Assembly: GCF_016031655.1 (NCBI RefSeq)
Contig: NZ_JACCHQ010000031.1
Coordinates: forward strand, 1-64,000
DNA: 64,000 nucleotides
Origin: Bradyrhizobium glycinis
Lineage (GTDB): Bacteria; Pseudomonadota; Alphaproteobacteria; Rhizobiales; Xanthobacteraceae
Direction of reading: 5' to 3'
Shown here piece by piece: positions 1 through 9,945 of this stretch (its first letter is position 1; the number at the start of each line of letters is the position of its first letter). The notes beneath the pieces are model-generated. The model was given only the letters and a program-made list of their open reading frames with translations, was not told the origin of the DNA and ran no database searches. The position numbers and the translations under genes are program-made.

Positions 1-684
1 CAAGCCATGCTCGGCGGCTCGGAGGGATTCCCGAGCCTCCACATCCCCAAGGTCGAGTGGGTGCAGCCGACGCTGGAATTCCTGTCACCGACCTTTACCG
101 AATTCCTGCTGTTCTTCGTCACCCTGATCCTGTTCATCGCAAGCTGGCGCGACCTGCGGCGGGCCATGATCATGACCTTCAGCGATCATGACGCGCGGCT
201 GCGCACGCTCCGGATCCTCAACGAGATCGAGGTCCATCTCGGCAATTATCTGCTGACCGTCACCCTCATCAATGTCGGCGTCGGCATCGCCACCGGCCTG
301 ATCTGCGCCCTCACCGGAATGCCCAATCCGGCCGGGCTGGGTGCACTGGCGGCCACGCTCAACTTCATCCCGATCATCGGGCCGGTGGCGATGTTCGCGG
401 TGCTGGTCGTGGTCGGGCTGATCGCCTTCCCGACCATCAGCGGCGGCCTGATGGCAGCGCTCGCCTTCGCTGGCCTCACCTTTCTGGAGGGGCACTTCAT
501 CACGCCGACGATCATCGGGCGGCGGCTCGCCCTGAACGCGCTCGCCGTGCTGCTCGCGCTCGCGTTCTGGACCTGGCTGTGGGGGCCGATGGGCGCGTTC
601 CTGTCGTCCCCGCTCCTGATCGTCGCGCTGATCCTGAAGGATCATCTGTTACCGGAGAATTCGCCGCAGCTTCCGCAAGCCTGA
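1..684 (+). CDS. AI-2E family transporter (PerM/YdiK-like), 3' part
   Basis: The frame is open from base 1, so the gene begins outside the window and the ATG at 7 is internal. The visible 227 codons carry the C-terminal half of the AI-2E/PerM permease family: a soluble stretch, then hydrophobic segments including a GNYLLTVTLINVGVG helix, the family-typical NFIPIIGP motif and a final segment around GAFLSSPLLIVALILKDHL. Members are inner-membrane exporters of small molecules or ions; the substrate cannot be told from sequence. The name AI-2E is a family label and does not show autoinducer transport here. The next gene starts 78 bp downstream. Confidence 0.78.
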   Translation, partial: QAMLGGSEGFPSLHIPKVEWVQPTLEFLSPTFTEFLLFFVTLILFIASWRDLRRAMIMTFSDHDARLRTLRILNEIEVHLGNYLLTVTLINVGVGIATGLICALTGMPNPAGLGALAATLNFIPIIGPVAMFAVLVVVGLIAFPTISGGLMAALAFAGLTFLEGHFITPTIIGRRLALNALAVLLALAFWTWLWGPMGAFLSSPLLIVALILKDHLLPENSPQLPQA

Positions 685-762
685 CCGGTTTCAGCGAACG
701 GAACTTACCCGGCGACGAAACGTTCTCCGCCCATCTCAGCCGTCAACAGTTCGGAGCTCCCG

Positions 763-1134
763 ATGTCCACGCCCAATGCCGAAACCGGGATGAGAGACTG
801 GACCGACAAAGCCACCCGAGACCGCCTCGAAAAGGATGTAGCAGCCGTGAAAAGCGATATCGCCGCCCTCACCGACCAGATCACCGACGCGCTCAATACT
901 TTCGCCAACTCCACCAGCAAGCAGGCTCGCCGCGGCTATCGCCAGGCGCGCGAGAACATGGACTCCGCCATGGACGACATGTCCGAGCGCGGCAGCGCGA
1001 TGATGGAAGCTGCACAAGACGCCTACGGCTCGATCGAGGAGACGCTGGAAGAGGCGATCACGCAGCGGCCGCTCGCGACCGTCGGGCTGGCGCTCGGCAT
1101 CGGCTTCCTGATCGGCGCCGCCTGGCGGCGCTAG
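763..1134 (+). CDS. DUF883 (ElaB/YqjD-like) membrane-anchored protein
   Basis: A 123-residue protein with the ElaB/YqjD/DUF883 layout: a long charged amphipathic helix (about residues 12-95, alternating D/E/K with T/A/S) followed by one short C-terminal membrane segment (TVGLALGIGFLIGAAWRR) ending in Arg-Arg. E. coli YqjD and ElaB are inner-membrane proteins that bind ribosomes in stationary phase; that role is known for the family and only inferred here. A GGAG lies 6 bases before the ATG. It probably forms a short operon with the membrane protein that follows at 1222. Confidence 0.8.
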   Translation: MSTPNAETGMRDWTDKATRDRLEKDVAAVKSDIAALTDQITDALNTFANSTSKQARRGYRQARENMDSAMDDMSERGSAMMEAAQDAYGSIEETLEEAITQRPLATVGLALGIGFLIGAAWRR

Positions 1135-1221
1135 GGATGCCGAGGCCCGTTGGATACGGCGGCGGCACGCCGCCGCTGTGGGCTCGTGACGATTCGGCTG
1201 GTGGGGATGAGGAGCAAGGCC

Positions 1222-1677
1222 ATGTTTCAGCGCATCATCGACGGCATCAGCGCATCAACCGGCACGACTGTTCGGCTGACCTCCCTTGCCGCGGGCGCTG
1301 CCTTCGCGCTGCTCGTGACCACAGGCTTCCTCTGTGCGGCCGTCTTCATCTGGGTGCTGCAGAAATACGGCCCGGTGCAGGCTTGTCTTGCCGGCGCCGG
1401 CATCTTCTTCCTGCTGACCCTGGCCGCGGCAGGTTCCTATTGGAGCTACAAGCGCGAGGTGCAGAAGCGCGCCCAGATCGCGGCCGAGCGCGCCGCGAAA
1501 TCGGCAGCGCAGAGCATGCTTGCAGATCCGATGCTCCTCGCCACCGGACTTCAGATCGTTCGCGCCATCGGCGTCAAGCGGCTGCTGCCCATCCTAGCCA
1601 TTGGCGGCGTCGCTCTCGGCATCCTGGCGAGCCGCGCCGGCATGTCCGACGAGGTGTCGGCCGAACCTGCCGAGTAA
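1222..1677 (+). CDS. Small two-helix membrane protein, phage-holin-superfamily-like
   Basis: A 151-residue protein if begun at the ATG at 1222, which has AGGAG about 8 bases upstream; an upstream GTG/ATG-like extension to 1150 is possible but lacks a ribosome site. Two adjacent hydrophobic segments (about residues 22-46 and 50-72) are followed by a charged KREVQKRAQIAAERAAKSAAQ helix and a third weak hydrophobic stretch near the C-terminus. This resembles the small envelope proteins often found beside DUF883 genes (putative Actinobacteriophage-holin/DUF1469-like family). Function unknown; a partner role with the preceding DUF883 protein is an inference from position. Confidence 0.6.
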   Translation: MFQRIIDGISASTGTTVRLTSLAAGAAFALLVTTGFLCAAVFIWVLQKYGPVQACLAGAGIFFLLTLAAAGSYWSYKREVQKRAQIAAERAAKSAAQSMLADPMLLATGLQIVRAIGVKRLLPILAIGGVALGILASRAGMSDEVSAEPAE

Positions 1678-1853
1678 AGGTCCGAGGGTCGGCAATATAA
1701 TTACTACGCGCGTAACTATCTGAATTTCAGAGAGCAAGTCGGCACATTTTACGCCGTTTGGCGCGATTTTTTCCCTGCTCACGCAAACGCTACTCGGATG
1801 GGCGGGCGGTTGCCGCTAGAAGAATATCCTGATTCTCAAAGCTATTTTACTCA

Positions 1854-3002
1854 ATGAAACCGTCCGTCAAGGCGAACCTCGCCGCATTCCAGCACGATGC
1901 CAGGCTCTATCTGACGCTCGGCATCGCCAATTGGTCCATATTCGTCGACCATATTCCCAACAACGTCGTCAACCTGCTGACGCTGCGCAATTTCGGCTTC
2001 AGCAGCGCGGCGGACCTGTTCGTGTTCGTGGTGGGCTACGGGGTTGCCATCATCCATGGCAGGATGGCGCTGGAACGCGGCTACGTGGTCGCGGCGACGC
2101 GCATCTTTCGCCGGGTCTGGCGGCTCTATGCCGCCTATGTCGTGCTGTTCGTGATCTATATCGACGCCATCGCCTATGTCGCCTCGCAATCGATGGCGCC
2201 GGAGATCATCCACGAATACAACATCTCCGGAATTCTCGAGCACCCGCTGCGCATCCTGGTCCGCGGTCTCGTGCTCCAGGAAGAGCCGCTGAACCTCGAT
2301 CTGCTACAGCTGATGATCCCGCTGATGGCGTTCTTTCCGTTAGCGCTGTGGGGCCTGTTGCGAGGGCCGAACCTGACGTTGGCGGGATCGGTCGCGCTGT
2401 ATCTCGCCGCACGCTGGTTCGGCTGGAATTTTCGGATCTATCCGGACGGGGAATGGACCTTCAATCCGCTGTGCTGGCAGTTGCTGATGGTGCTGGGCGG
2501 CTGGTTCGCCGTGACGGGTGCTCCCGGGCGTGTGCTGCGCGGCATGTCCTGGCTGCGGATCCTCGCAGGCGCCTATCTGCTCTTCGCGATGGCCGTCACC
2601 TTGATGCGCCATTCGCCGACGCTGTCCGCCTATCTGCCCGATCTGCTCCTCAACAGCATCGCGCCGACCGACAAGGAAAACCTCGCGCCCTATCGCGTGG
2701 TCCACTTCCTCGCCCTCGCGTTCATTGCGACCCATCTCATTCCGGCGGATCACCCCGGCCTGAGATGGAGACCGTTGCAAGCGGTGATCGCATGCGGTGA
2801 GGAATGGCTCGCGGTATTCTGTGTCGCCGTGTTCCTGTCCTTCGCCGGCCACCTCATCCTGATCACCGGGCCAAACCTGATGGTGATGCAGGTGGCGGTG
2901 AGCATCATTGGCTTCGCGGCGATGACCGGGCTCGCCTACTACATCGCCTGGTCGAAACGGCAGGATCTGCCGGCAGCCCTGCGGCAGCAGGCCCAGAGCT
3001 GA
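1854..3002 (+). CDS. opgC: OpgC-domain acyltransferase (periplasmic glucan modification)
   Basis: A 382-residue polytopic membrane protein with about ten hydrophobic segments. The N-terminus (LTLGIANWSIFVDHIPNN, then FSSAADLFVFVVGYG) is the typical start of the OpgC family, whose members transfer succinyl or related groups onto osmoregulated periplasmic glucans. In rhizobia such glucans matter for hypo-osmotic adaptation and plant infection; that link is known from the family only. No good Shine-Dalgarno precedes the ATG at 1854, and the 176-bp upstream gap is AT-richer than its surroundings with a 10-bp palindrome (tacgcgcgta, 1705-1714), so it probably has its own promoter. The TetR gene follows 85 bp later. 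Confidence 0.85.
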   Translation: MKPSVKANLAAFQHDARLYLTLGIANWSIFVDHIPNNVVNLLTLRNFGFSSAADLFVFVVGYGVAIIHGRMALERGYVVAATRIFRRVWRLYAAYVVLFVIYIDAIAYVASQSMAPEIIHEYNISGILEHPLRILVRGLVLQEEPLNLDLLQLMIPLMAFFPLALWGLLRGPNLTLAGSVALYLAARWFGWNFRIYPDGEWTFNPLCWQLLMVLGGWFAVTGAPGRVLRGMSWLRILAGAYLLFAMAVTLMRHSPTLSAYLPDLLLNSIAPTDKENLAPYRVVHFLALAFIATHLIPADHPGLRWRPLQAVIACGEEWLAVFCVAVFLSFAGHLILITGPNLMVMQVAVSIIGFAAMTGLAYYIAWSKRQDLPAALRQQAQS

Positions 3003-3087
3003 TCGCTTCGGCGACAAAATCGTGCGATTCTGCTAGGCCGAAAGCCGCCCCTGCGCTATGCCGGGACTCTGCGTGAGGAGACCGGGC

Positions 3088-3702
3088 GTGGCGATGACGA
3101 AAGACGGGCGTGAAGAGGCGGAGAGCGCGCCCCGGCGCGGCCGGCCAAGGTCGATCGAGACCACCAATGCCATCCTGGAAAGCGCCTATGCGCTGATGGC
3201 GACCACCGGCCTTGCCGCCACCACCATCGATGCGATCGCACGCCACTCCAGCGTGTCCAAGATGACTATCTACAAATGGTGGCCGTCGCGGGAAGCGCTG
3301 CTGATCGATGCCTTCCTCCACCATGCCGTGCAGATGCTGCCGCTGCCGCCCGCGAGCGGAGGCACGCCCGCAGCGCGCGCGCGGCGCCACGCCGCCGCCT
3401 ATGCCGAGGCGCTCCAGGGCGAGTTCGGCAAGGTCCAGCTCGCCGTCATCTCGGAATGCATTTCCAAGACCGGCTCGGCCGAGCTGTTCTACGCCCGGTA
3501 CTTACAATTCCGCCGCGACGCGCTGGTGGACATGATCGCCGCCGGCCAGAAGGACGGCAGCATTCAGGCCGAGGGTCCCCCTGAGCATCTCTACGACGCG
3601 ATCTATGGCAGCCTGTTCTACCGCTATATCTTCGGCATCGCGCCGATCACACCCGGCTACGCGCGCAGCCTCGTCGATCTGGTGTTGCGGCCAAAGGGCT
3701 AA
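3088..3702 (+). CDS. TetR/AcrR family transcriptional regulator
   Basis: About 204 residues from the GTG at 3088, which has GAGGAG 7 bases upstream; ATG 3094 is also usable and a longer start at 3058 is less likely. The N-terminal basic leader (RRGRPRS) and the helix-turn-helix region (ILESAYALMATTGLAATTIDAIARHSSVSKMTIYKWWPSREALL) are diagnostic TetR. The C-terminal ligand domain (about residues 80-204) is of the AefR-like type that binds small hydrophobic ligands. Its target is unknown; the same-strand opgC just upstream is the only obvious neighbour. It is followed by a short palindromic repeat at 3751. Confidence 0.88.
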   Translation: MAMTKDGREEAESAPRRGRPRSIETTNAILESAYALMATTGLAATTIDAIARHSSVSKMTIYKWWPSREALLIDAFLHHAVQMLPLPPASGGTPAARARRHAAAYAEALQGEFGKVQLAVISECISKTGSAELFYARYLQFRRDALVDMIAAGQKDGSIQAEGPPEHLYDAIYGSLFYRYIFGIAPITPGYARSLVDLVLRPKG

Positions 3703-3747
3703 AGCGCGATGAATTGAGGCTTGATCGCTGCAACGACGGAGGTGAGC

Positions 3748-3774
3748 TCCCTCTCCCGCCAGCGGGAGAGGTGA
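3748..3774. repeat. Short palindromic repeat, CTCTCCCGC/GCGGGAGAG
   Basis: A perfect 9-bp inverted repeat with a 2-bp spacer (arms 3751-3759 and 3762-3770) lies between the convergent TetR and sensor kinase genes. It is the minimal single-hairpin form of the CTCTCCC/GGGAGAG outer stem in the composite elements at 38.1, 55.0, 60.6 and 62.9 kb. It could form a terminator-like hairpin for either strand. Confidence 0.7.
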
Positions 3775-3809
3775 ACCGCGGCATCGATTCGACCTAAAGC
3801 CATTCCGCT

Positions 3810-5501
3810 TTAGCTTCGCACCGGCCGGACCGGCGCCGAAATCTTGTCGGTGCGGTCGCGCTCGGTCATGTCGACCACCGTCTCCATCGGCGCGGTCAAT
3901 TCATAGACGTAGGAGACGTCGGTGAAGAAGCGCTTGGCGGTCCCGCCCAGCGCCTCGGGCGCGACGCGGTCGAGCAGGATCAGGCCGAAATCGGAATCGG
4001 GCCGGCGCGTCGCCTCGCTGGTGTTGAACTCCTCCCAACGGAAATGGAAGACCTCGTCGCCCTCCTCGCCGGTCACCGTCCAGTTGGCGGTGATGTGCGG
4101 GTGCTTGCCGACCAGCGACAGGCCCTCGTCGGAATGCGAGGCGAGCTCGAAGAACAGCAGAGAAAGACTCTGTGCGGCACGCGCGCTGACCGCAATGTCG
4201 GGGCCGGTGACGGCAATGCGATCGGCATGCGGAATCGCGCGCGCCTCGAACAGGCCCTTCAACTTGACGCCCTGCCACTGGCTCTCGCTGAGCAGCGACA
4301 CCACGTTGGACATGGCGTGGATGCGCCCGATCAGGAGCTCGCGCGCGATGTCGATGTCCGCGCCGTGGCGCAAGGTGCGCGTCACGATCGACTGAATCAC
4401 CGCCAGGATGTTCTTGACGCGGTGATTGAGCTCGTCAATGACCGCGGTCAACCGGCGCTCGAAGCCGATCCTGACCTGGATCTCCCGGCTGAGCCGCAGA
4501 TTGTTGTAGGCGACGTAACCGAACAGGCCGCACACCATTGCGGTAATGGCAAAGCCGATCGCCGCTACGATGATGGCGGTCTGCTCGGCACGGCGCACCG
4601 AATTGGTCTTCGCGTAATAGCTAAGCTGCCAATCGCGGCCACCGAAGCTCACCGTGCGCGTCGCCGACGGCGCCAGCCCGTCCGCCGCCATCCGCGTCGA
4701 AACCACGCCCTGATCGTTGGCGATCAGCTCGCCGCCATCCTTGCGCGGATCCCTGAGCGCCACCGCGAACAGCGACATGTCGTCATTGGCCAGCATCAGC
4801 GAGGCGAGCTCGTAGGAAAATGTGACGAACCCGGCCGGCTCCGTCGCGCCCTCGGGAACGACGGGCGCGGCGACGATGATGCCGATCGGACCGTTTCCGC
4901 GGATCAACGGCACCGGGTCCGAGGCGACCGACCTCTTTTCGGCGCGCGCCCGCGTCAGCATCGCGCTGCGAACCGGATCCTGATCGTAGCTGCGGCCGGG
5001 CAACGTCTTGGTCTCGTTGCTGCGCGGCTCGAGGTCCAACAGCACGTCGATCGGCTGGGTGACATCGGCAGGACTGATCGGCCTGTCGTCAAACGAGCGG
5101 ATCTGCGGATTTGGGAAGCCGGCGGCGGCGATGGCGGCCTGCGCCGCCGCAAGCTCGTTCGGCTTCAGCCGGGCGATCCAGCCGGCCACCACGAAGTCGG
5201 TCTTGAAGGCGTAGATCGCCGAGCGCAGCGGCTCCAGCGTGTTCGGCTTGATCACCGATGGCGCGCGAAACAGGCCCGAGGCGACACGCGCGAGCAGCTC
5301 CCGCTCGGTCAGGCGGTCCTGAACCAGGCTCGCATGCACGTCGATCGCACGCGCCAGCGCAATCCGGTCCAGCGCCAGCTCCTGGTCGTGGACGCGATAA
5401 GCCGCAAGCCCGGAGAGCAAGGCCCCGAGCAGAGCGATGAAGCCGATGATGAAACCCAGCCTGACCACGCGATTACTCAGGCGAAAGCAGGAGGTCGGCA
5501 A
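3810..5501 (-). CDS. Sensor histidine kinase, CHASE domain plus HWE-type kinase core (degenerate ATP site)
   Basis: A 563-residue membrane sensor, possibly starting at TTG 5501 or GTG 5468. Order: TM helix (about 13-35), periplasmic CHASE-like domain (about 40-300; YDQDPVRSAMLTRA and PEGATEPAGFVTFSYEL are CHASE-typical), second TM helix (about 308-332), then an HWE/HisKA_2 dimerisation helix with ELNHRVKNILAVIQS, phospho-acceptor His360. The ATPase part keeps FRWEEF (the W-x-E motif) but the N-box, usually ELATNAxKYGALS, reads ELASHSDEGLS with His456 where the Mg-ATP asparagine is expected, and the glycine box is also poor. It may be catalytically weak or inactive. No response regulator is adjacent. 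Confidence 0.82.
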   Translation of the reverse strand: MPTSCFRLSNRVVRLGFIIGFIALLGALLSGLAAYRVHDQELALDRIALARAIDVHASLVQDRLTERELLARVASGLFRAPSVIKPNTLEPLRSAIYAFKTDFVVAGWIARLKPNELAAAQAAIAAAGFPNPQIRSFDDRPISPADVTQPIDVLLDLEPRSNETKTLPGRSYDQDPVRSAMLTRARAEKRSVASDPVPLIRGNGPIGIIVAAPVVPEGATEPAGFVTFSYELASLMLANDDMSLFAVALRDPRKDGGELIANDQGVVSTRMAADGLAPSATRTVSFGGRDWQLSYYAKTNSVRRAEQTAIIVAAIGFAITAMVCGLFGYVAYNNLRLSREIQVRIGFERRLTAVIDELNHRVKNILAVIQSIVTRTLRHGADIDIARELLIGRIHAMSNVVSLLSESQWQGVKLKGLFEARAIPHADRIAVTGPDIAVSARAAQSLSLLFFELASHSDEGLSLVGKHPHITANWTVTGEEGDEVFHFRWEEFNTSEATRRPDSDFGLILLDRVAPEALGGTAKRFFTDVSYVYELTAPMETVVDMTERDRTDKISAPVRPVRS

Positions 5502-5768
5502 TAAACACGGAGCATATGAACGCCGCTCGAACGGCCATGGGCCGAAGCAGGGTAAACCCCAGTGGCGGTGATAATGAAGGAGGAGGCATCAGTACGCAAC
5601 TTGGGTCGCCTGAAAAGCTTAATCCGCCCGGCCGATGGTCTGACCGGGATGATTTTCGCCCCGGGCGCCGGAGGTAGTTAATCGCCGTGTCCGAAATTTG
5701 TTCCGCGGTTGCGGTGCGGCCCAGGCGTTACCGGCGAAAAACGCCTGCGCCACTGGTCGCGTCCGGGG

Positions 5769-6392
5769 TCAGCCCGCCCGTTTCAGGCCGCCTTTGGCCT
5801 CGATGAAGCCGACGATTCGGTCGAGCCCCTCGCTCTTCTTGAGGTTGGTCATGACGAAGGGCCGCTCGCCGCGCATGCGCCTGGCGTCCGTCTCCATCTT
5901 CTCCAGGGAGGCGCCGACATGGGGCGCAAGATCGGTCTTGTTGATGACCAGGAGGTCGGATCGGGTAATGCCGGGGCCACCCTTGGACGGGATCTTGTCG
6001 CCGGCGGCGACGTCGATGACATAGATGGTGAGATCAGCCAGCTCTGGGGAAAAAGTGGCAGCGAGATTGTCGCCGCCGGATTCGATCAGCACGAGATCAA
6101 GTCCGGGAAACTTGGCGCGCATGTCCGCGACCGCAGCGAGATTCATCGAGGCATCCTCGCGGATCGCCGTGTGCGGGCAACCGCCGGTCTCGACACCGGC
6201 GATGCGATCCGGCGTCAGCGATCCCGAACGCACCAGGAACTCCGCATCCCATTTGGTGTAGATGTCGTTGGTGATCGCCGCAATGTCATAGCGCTTGCGC
6301 ATGGTCTTGCAGAGCAGGTCCATCAGCGCGGTCTTGCCCGATCCGACCGGACCGCCAACGCCGACACGCAAGGGACCGTGAGATTTCGCCAT
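5769..6392 (-). CDS. ureG: Urease accessory GTPase UreG
   Basis: A 207-residue SIMIBI-class GTPase that drives GTP-dependent nickel delivery into urease with UreE, UreF and UreD. Visible motifs: P-loop GGPVGSGKT near residue 10, the metal-binding Cys-Pro-His (GGCPHTAIRED), ESGGDNLAATFSPELAD and the guanine-specificity NKTD. I chose ATG 6392 because AGGAGA lies 11 bases upstream; an in-frame ATG at 6428 overlaps ureF and has no site. It is the last gene of the minus-strand ureE-ureF-ureG set, 39 bp after ureF. A weak inverted repeat (5723-5729/5740-5746) downstream lacks a U-tract. Confidence 0.96.
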   Translation of the reverse strand: MAKSHGPLRVGVGGPVGSGKTALMDLLCKTMRKRYDIAAITNDIYTKWDAEFLVRSGSLTPDRIAGVETGGCPHTAIREDASMNLAAVADMRAKFPGLDLVLIESGGDNLAATFSPELADLTIYVIDVAAGDKIPSKGGPGITRSDLLVINKTDLAPHVGASLEKMETDARRMRGERPFVMTNLKKSEGLDRIVGFIEAKGGLKRAG

Positions 6393-6431
6393 GTGACTTG
6401 TTCTCTCCTGATGAGTTGACGGCCGCACCGC

Positions 6432-7154
6432 TCACGACCGAAACAAGCGGGTATATTGCGTCTCGTGCCGCAGGCTGGCGAGATCGGCGCGGAACGTCGC
6501 GCTGCCGAGATCGTCCAAGGTCGCATTCAGCGCGCGATTGGCGGTGGCGGCAACGGCGGCTTCCAGCTTCACCAGCACACGCTGGCTATCGGTCTGGCCG
6601 AGCGGAATGAGCCGGCTGGCCGCAGAGATCCAGTTCGAGACCAGCGCATGCAGGAAGGCGTGCAGCGTCGGCGCCAACGGCACGGCGTGCATCGCGGCGA
6701 CAACCCCGACCGCGATCGGATAAACCAATGGCGTGCTGCATGCCGCGACCGTGGCATCCAGTCCGTCGGCATTCCACGCGGCGCGAGCGATGTCGATGAA
6801 GGCGCGGCCCTGCGAGGTCGTCTCCAGCTGCCGCTCGCGCGACGGCACGAAGGCGCTCGCGAGCTCCGCGATCTCGTTCAAAGCGGCCGTCTCGCCCGAT
6901 TCCGTGGCGCGATAGGCGTGAACCAGAAACGTTGCGTCACAGAAGCCGGAGCCGTCGCCGAGCATTGCATCGAGCCAATCCGCCAGCGTCGTCGTGTCGG
7001 TGATGTCACCCGCCTCGACCGCCCATTCGATGCCACTGGAATACGAGAAACCGCCGACCGGGAAGGCCGGCGACAGCCAGGTCATCAGCCGGTACAGCGC
7101 CGCCGCCTCGCCCTCGGCAAGATCACCGGCACCGACCGGCTCATTTGTGGTCAT
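6432..7154 (-). CDS. ureF: Urease accessory protein UreF
   Basis: A 240-residue helical chaperone that, with UreD and UreG, assembles the nickel centre of urease and acts as UreG's activating partner. Recognised by LMTWLSPAFPVGGFSYSSGIEWAVE near the N-terminus and the SNWISAASRLIPLGQTDSQRVL region. The ATG at 7154 overlaps the 3' end of ureE by 14 bp, indicating translational coupling. A longer in-frame start at 7325 would add 57 Thr/Met/Ile-rich residues that are only the His codon repeats of ureE read in another frame, so I reject it. Confidence 0.95.
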   Translation of the reverse strand: MTTNEPVGAGDLAEGEAAALYRLMTWLSPAFPVGGFSYSSGIEWAVEAGDITDTTTLADWLDAMLGDGSGFCDATFLVHAYRATESGETAALNEIAELASAFVPSRERQLETTSQGRAFIDIARAAWNADGLDATVAACSTPLVYPIAVGVVAAMHAVPLAPTLHAFLHALVSNWISAASRLIPLGQTDSQRVLVKLEAAVAATANRALNATLDDLGSATFRADLASLRHETQYTRLFRS

Positions 7155-7752
7155 GAGCATGCTGGTGGCCGTGGTGATGGTCGGGATGATTGCAATGCTC
7201 GTCGTGGTGATGGTGGTGCTCGTGGCCATGGTCATGCGCGGCATGATCATGGTGGTGGCCGTGGTCATGGTGATGATGGTCGTGATCGTGATGCGCATGG
7301 TTGTGTCCATGCGCGTGGCCGGCATCGGCGTAGGCGCCGCCTTCGGGATCGAACGGCGCCTCGATCTCGATCACACGCGCGCCGAGGCCCTTCACCATCG
7401 CCTCGATGACGTGATCGCGCCGGATGCGCAGGGCCTTGGCCATGATCTGCGTCGGCAGATGACGGTTGCCGAGATGCCAAGCGATGCGGACGAGGTGGTG
7501 CGGATCGCGGCCGCGGATTTCGAGCAGCGGCTCGGGCGCCGCGACCACCTCAATCAGCCTTCCGTCCTCCAGCACCAGCGCATCGCCGCCGCGCAGCGCG
7601 ACGGCATGCTCCAGGTCGAGCAGGAATTCGAGGCCCCGCGTCCCCGTCATCGCCATGCGGCGGCGGTGCCGATCGTCGAAATCGAGCACGACCGTGTCCA
7701 CTGGCGTTTCCGTGAAGCGGTGCTGTCCCCTGACCTGCGTCGCCCGGATCAT
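7141..7752 (-). CDS. ureE: Urease accessory nickel metallochaperone UreE with very His-rich tail
   Basis: A 203-residue nickel-binding chaperone. Residues 1-145 form the UreE N- and central domains, with the LGNRHLPTQI motif holding the conserved interface histidine. Residues 146-203 are a tail with 33 histidines in 58 positions plus Asp, Gly and one Cys, much richer than the modest His tail of Klebsiella UreE, suggesting nickel storage as well as delivery. Tail codons CAT/CAC/GAT make the DNA locally repetitive. It starts 13 bp after the end of the small monooxygenase gene and overlaps ureF. Confidence 0.95.
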   Translation of the reverse strand: MIRATQVRGQHRFTETPVDTVVLDFDDRHRRRMAMTGTRGLEFLLDLEHAVALRGGDALVLEDGRLIEVVAAPEPLLEIRGRDPHHLVRIAWHLGNRHLPTQIMAKALRIRRDHVIEAMVKGLGARVIEIEAPFDPEGGAYADAGHAHGHNHAHHDHDHHHHDHGHHHDHAAHDHGHEHHHHHDEHCNHPDHHHGHQHAHDHK

Positions 7753-7765
7753 GCGTCTTACCTCT

Positions 7766-8065
7766 TTACCGTGTCTCGACCTTCTCGGGGGTGATGTATT
7801 CGATCTTCGGCGGCGCCGTGAAGCATTTCACCGCGACGCGGCCGAACGTCTTCATGTGCTCGGCGGCGCGATGCGGCCCCAGCGCCTCCATATTCTCCCA
7901 CTGCTCGACGAACACCATCTTGCTGGGATCGGTGACGCTCTCATGCAGGTCGTAGGCGATGTTGCCGGGCTCCTTCCGCGTCTCCTTGATGCAGGCGGTG
8001 GCGGCTGCAATGAATTCGGCGCGCGTCTCGGGCTTGATGGTCAAGGTGGCAACGACGTAGATCAC
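7766..8065 (-). CDS. Putative quinol monooxygenase (ABM domain)
   Basis: A 99-residue single-domain protein of the antibiotic-biosynthesis-monooxygenase (ABM/YgiN) dimeric ferredoxin-like fold: MIYVVATLTIKPE at the start, EPGNIAYDLHES, and FVEQWENMEALGPHRAAEHMKTF match the family core. YgiN in E. coli oxidises menadiol-type quinols; substrate here unknown. It is first in the transcript leading into ureE-ureF-ureG, after the terminator that follows ureC, so it shares their expression without an evident biochemical role in urea hydrolysis. GGGAGG is about 9 bases before the ATG. Confidence 0.85.
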   Translation of the reverse strand: MIYVVATLTIKPETRAEFIAAATACIKETRKEPGNIAYDLHESVTDPSKMVFVEQWENMEALGPHRAAEHMKTFGRVAVKCFTAPPKIEYITPEKVETR

Positions 8066-8146
8066 GAGAAATCCTCCCGGCTTTTCTTCTGAGGGTTACG
8101 ATACCGGGCGGGACATTAGACCAGGCGAGACCGAACGCAAAACCGC

Positions 8147-8177
8147 AAAAAAGCCGTCCCCGGACACCGCCGGGGAC
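8147..8177 (-). terminator. Rho-independent terminator after ureC
   Basis: On the minus strand, an 8-bp GC stem (GTCCCCGG/CCGGGGAC, 6-base loop, 8156-8177) is followed by GGC and then six T's (complement of 8147-8152). It sits 19 bp after the ureC stop, so it should end the transcript that includes ureC and separate it from the monooxygenase-ureEFG unit. Confidence 0.82.
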
Positions 8178-8195
8178 ATGCGTTGAGGCGCTATT

Positions 8196-9911
<1,716 letters not shown>

Positions 9912-9945
9912 CACAAGCCCCGTTTGCGATTGAATGTCTGGTTGG

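Noticed and set aside
3058..3087. Longer start of the TetR gene at ATG 3058
   Set aside because: The GAGGAG site lies inside this extension and is correctly spaced for GTG 3088 instead.
7155..7325. 57-residue N-terminal extension of UreF rich in Thr, Met and Ile
   Set aside because: It is the repeated His codons of the ureE tail read in another frame; the true UreF N-terminus starts at 7154 with a family-like sequence.
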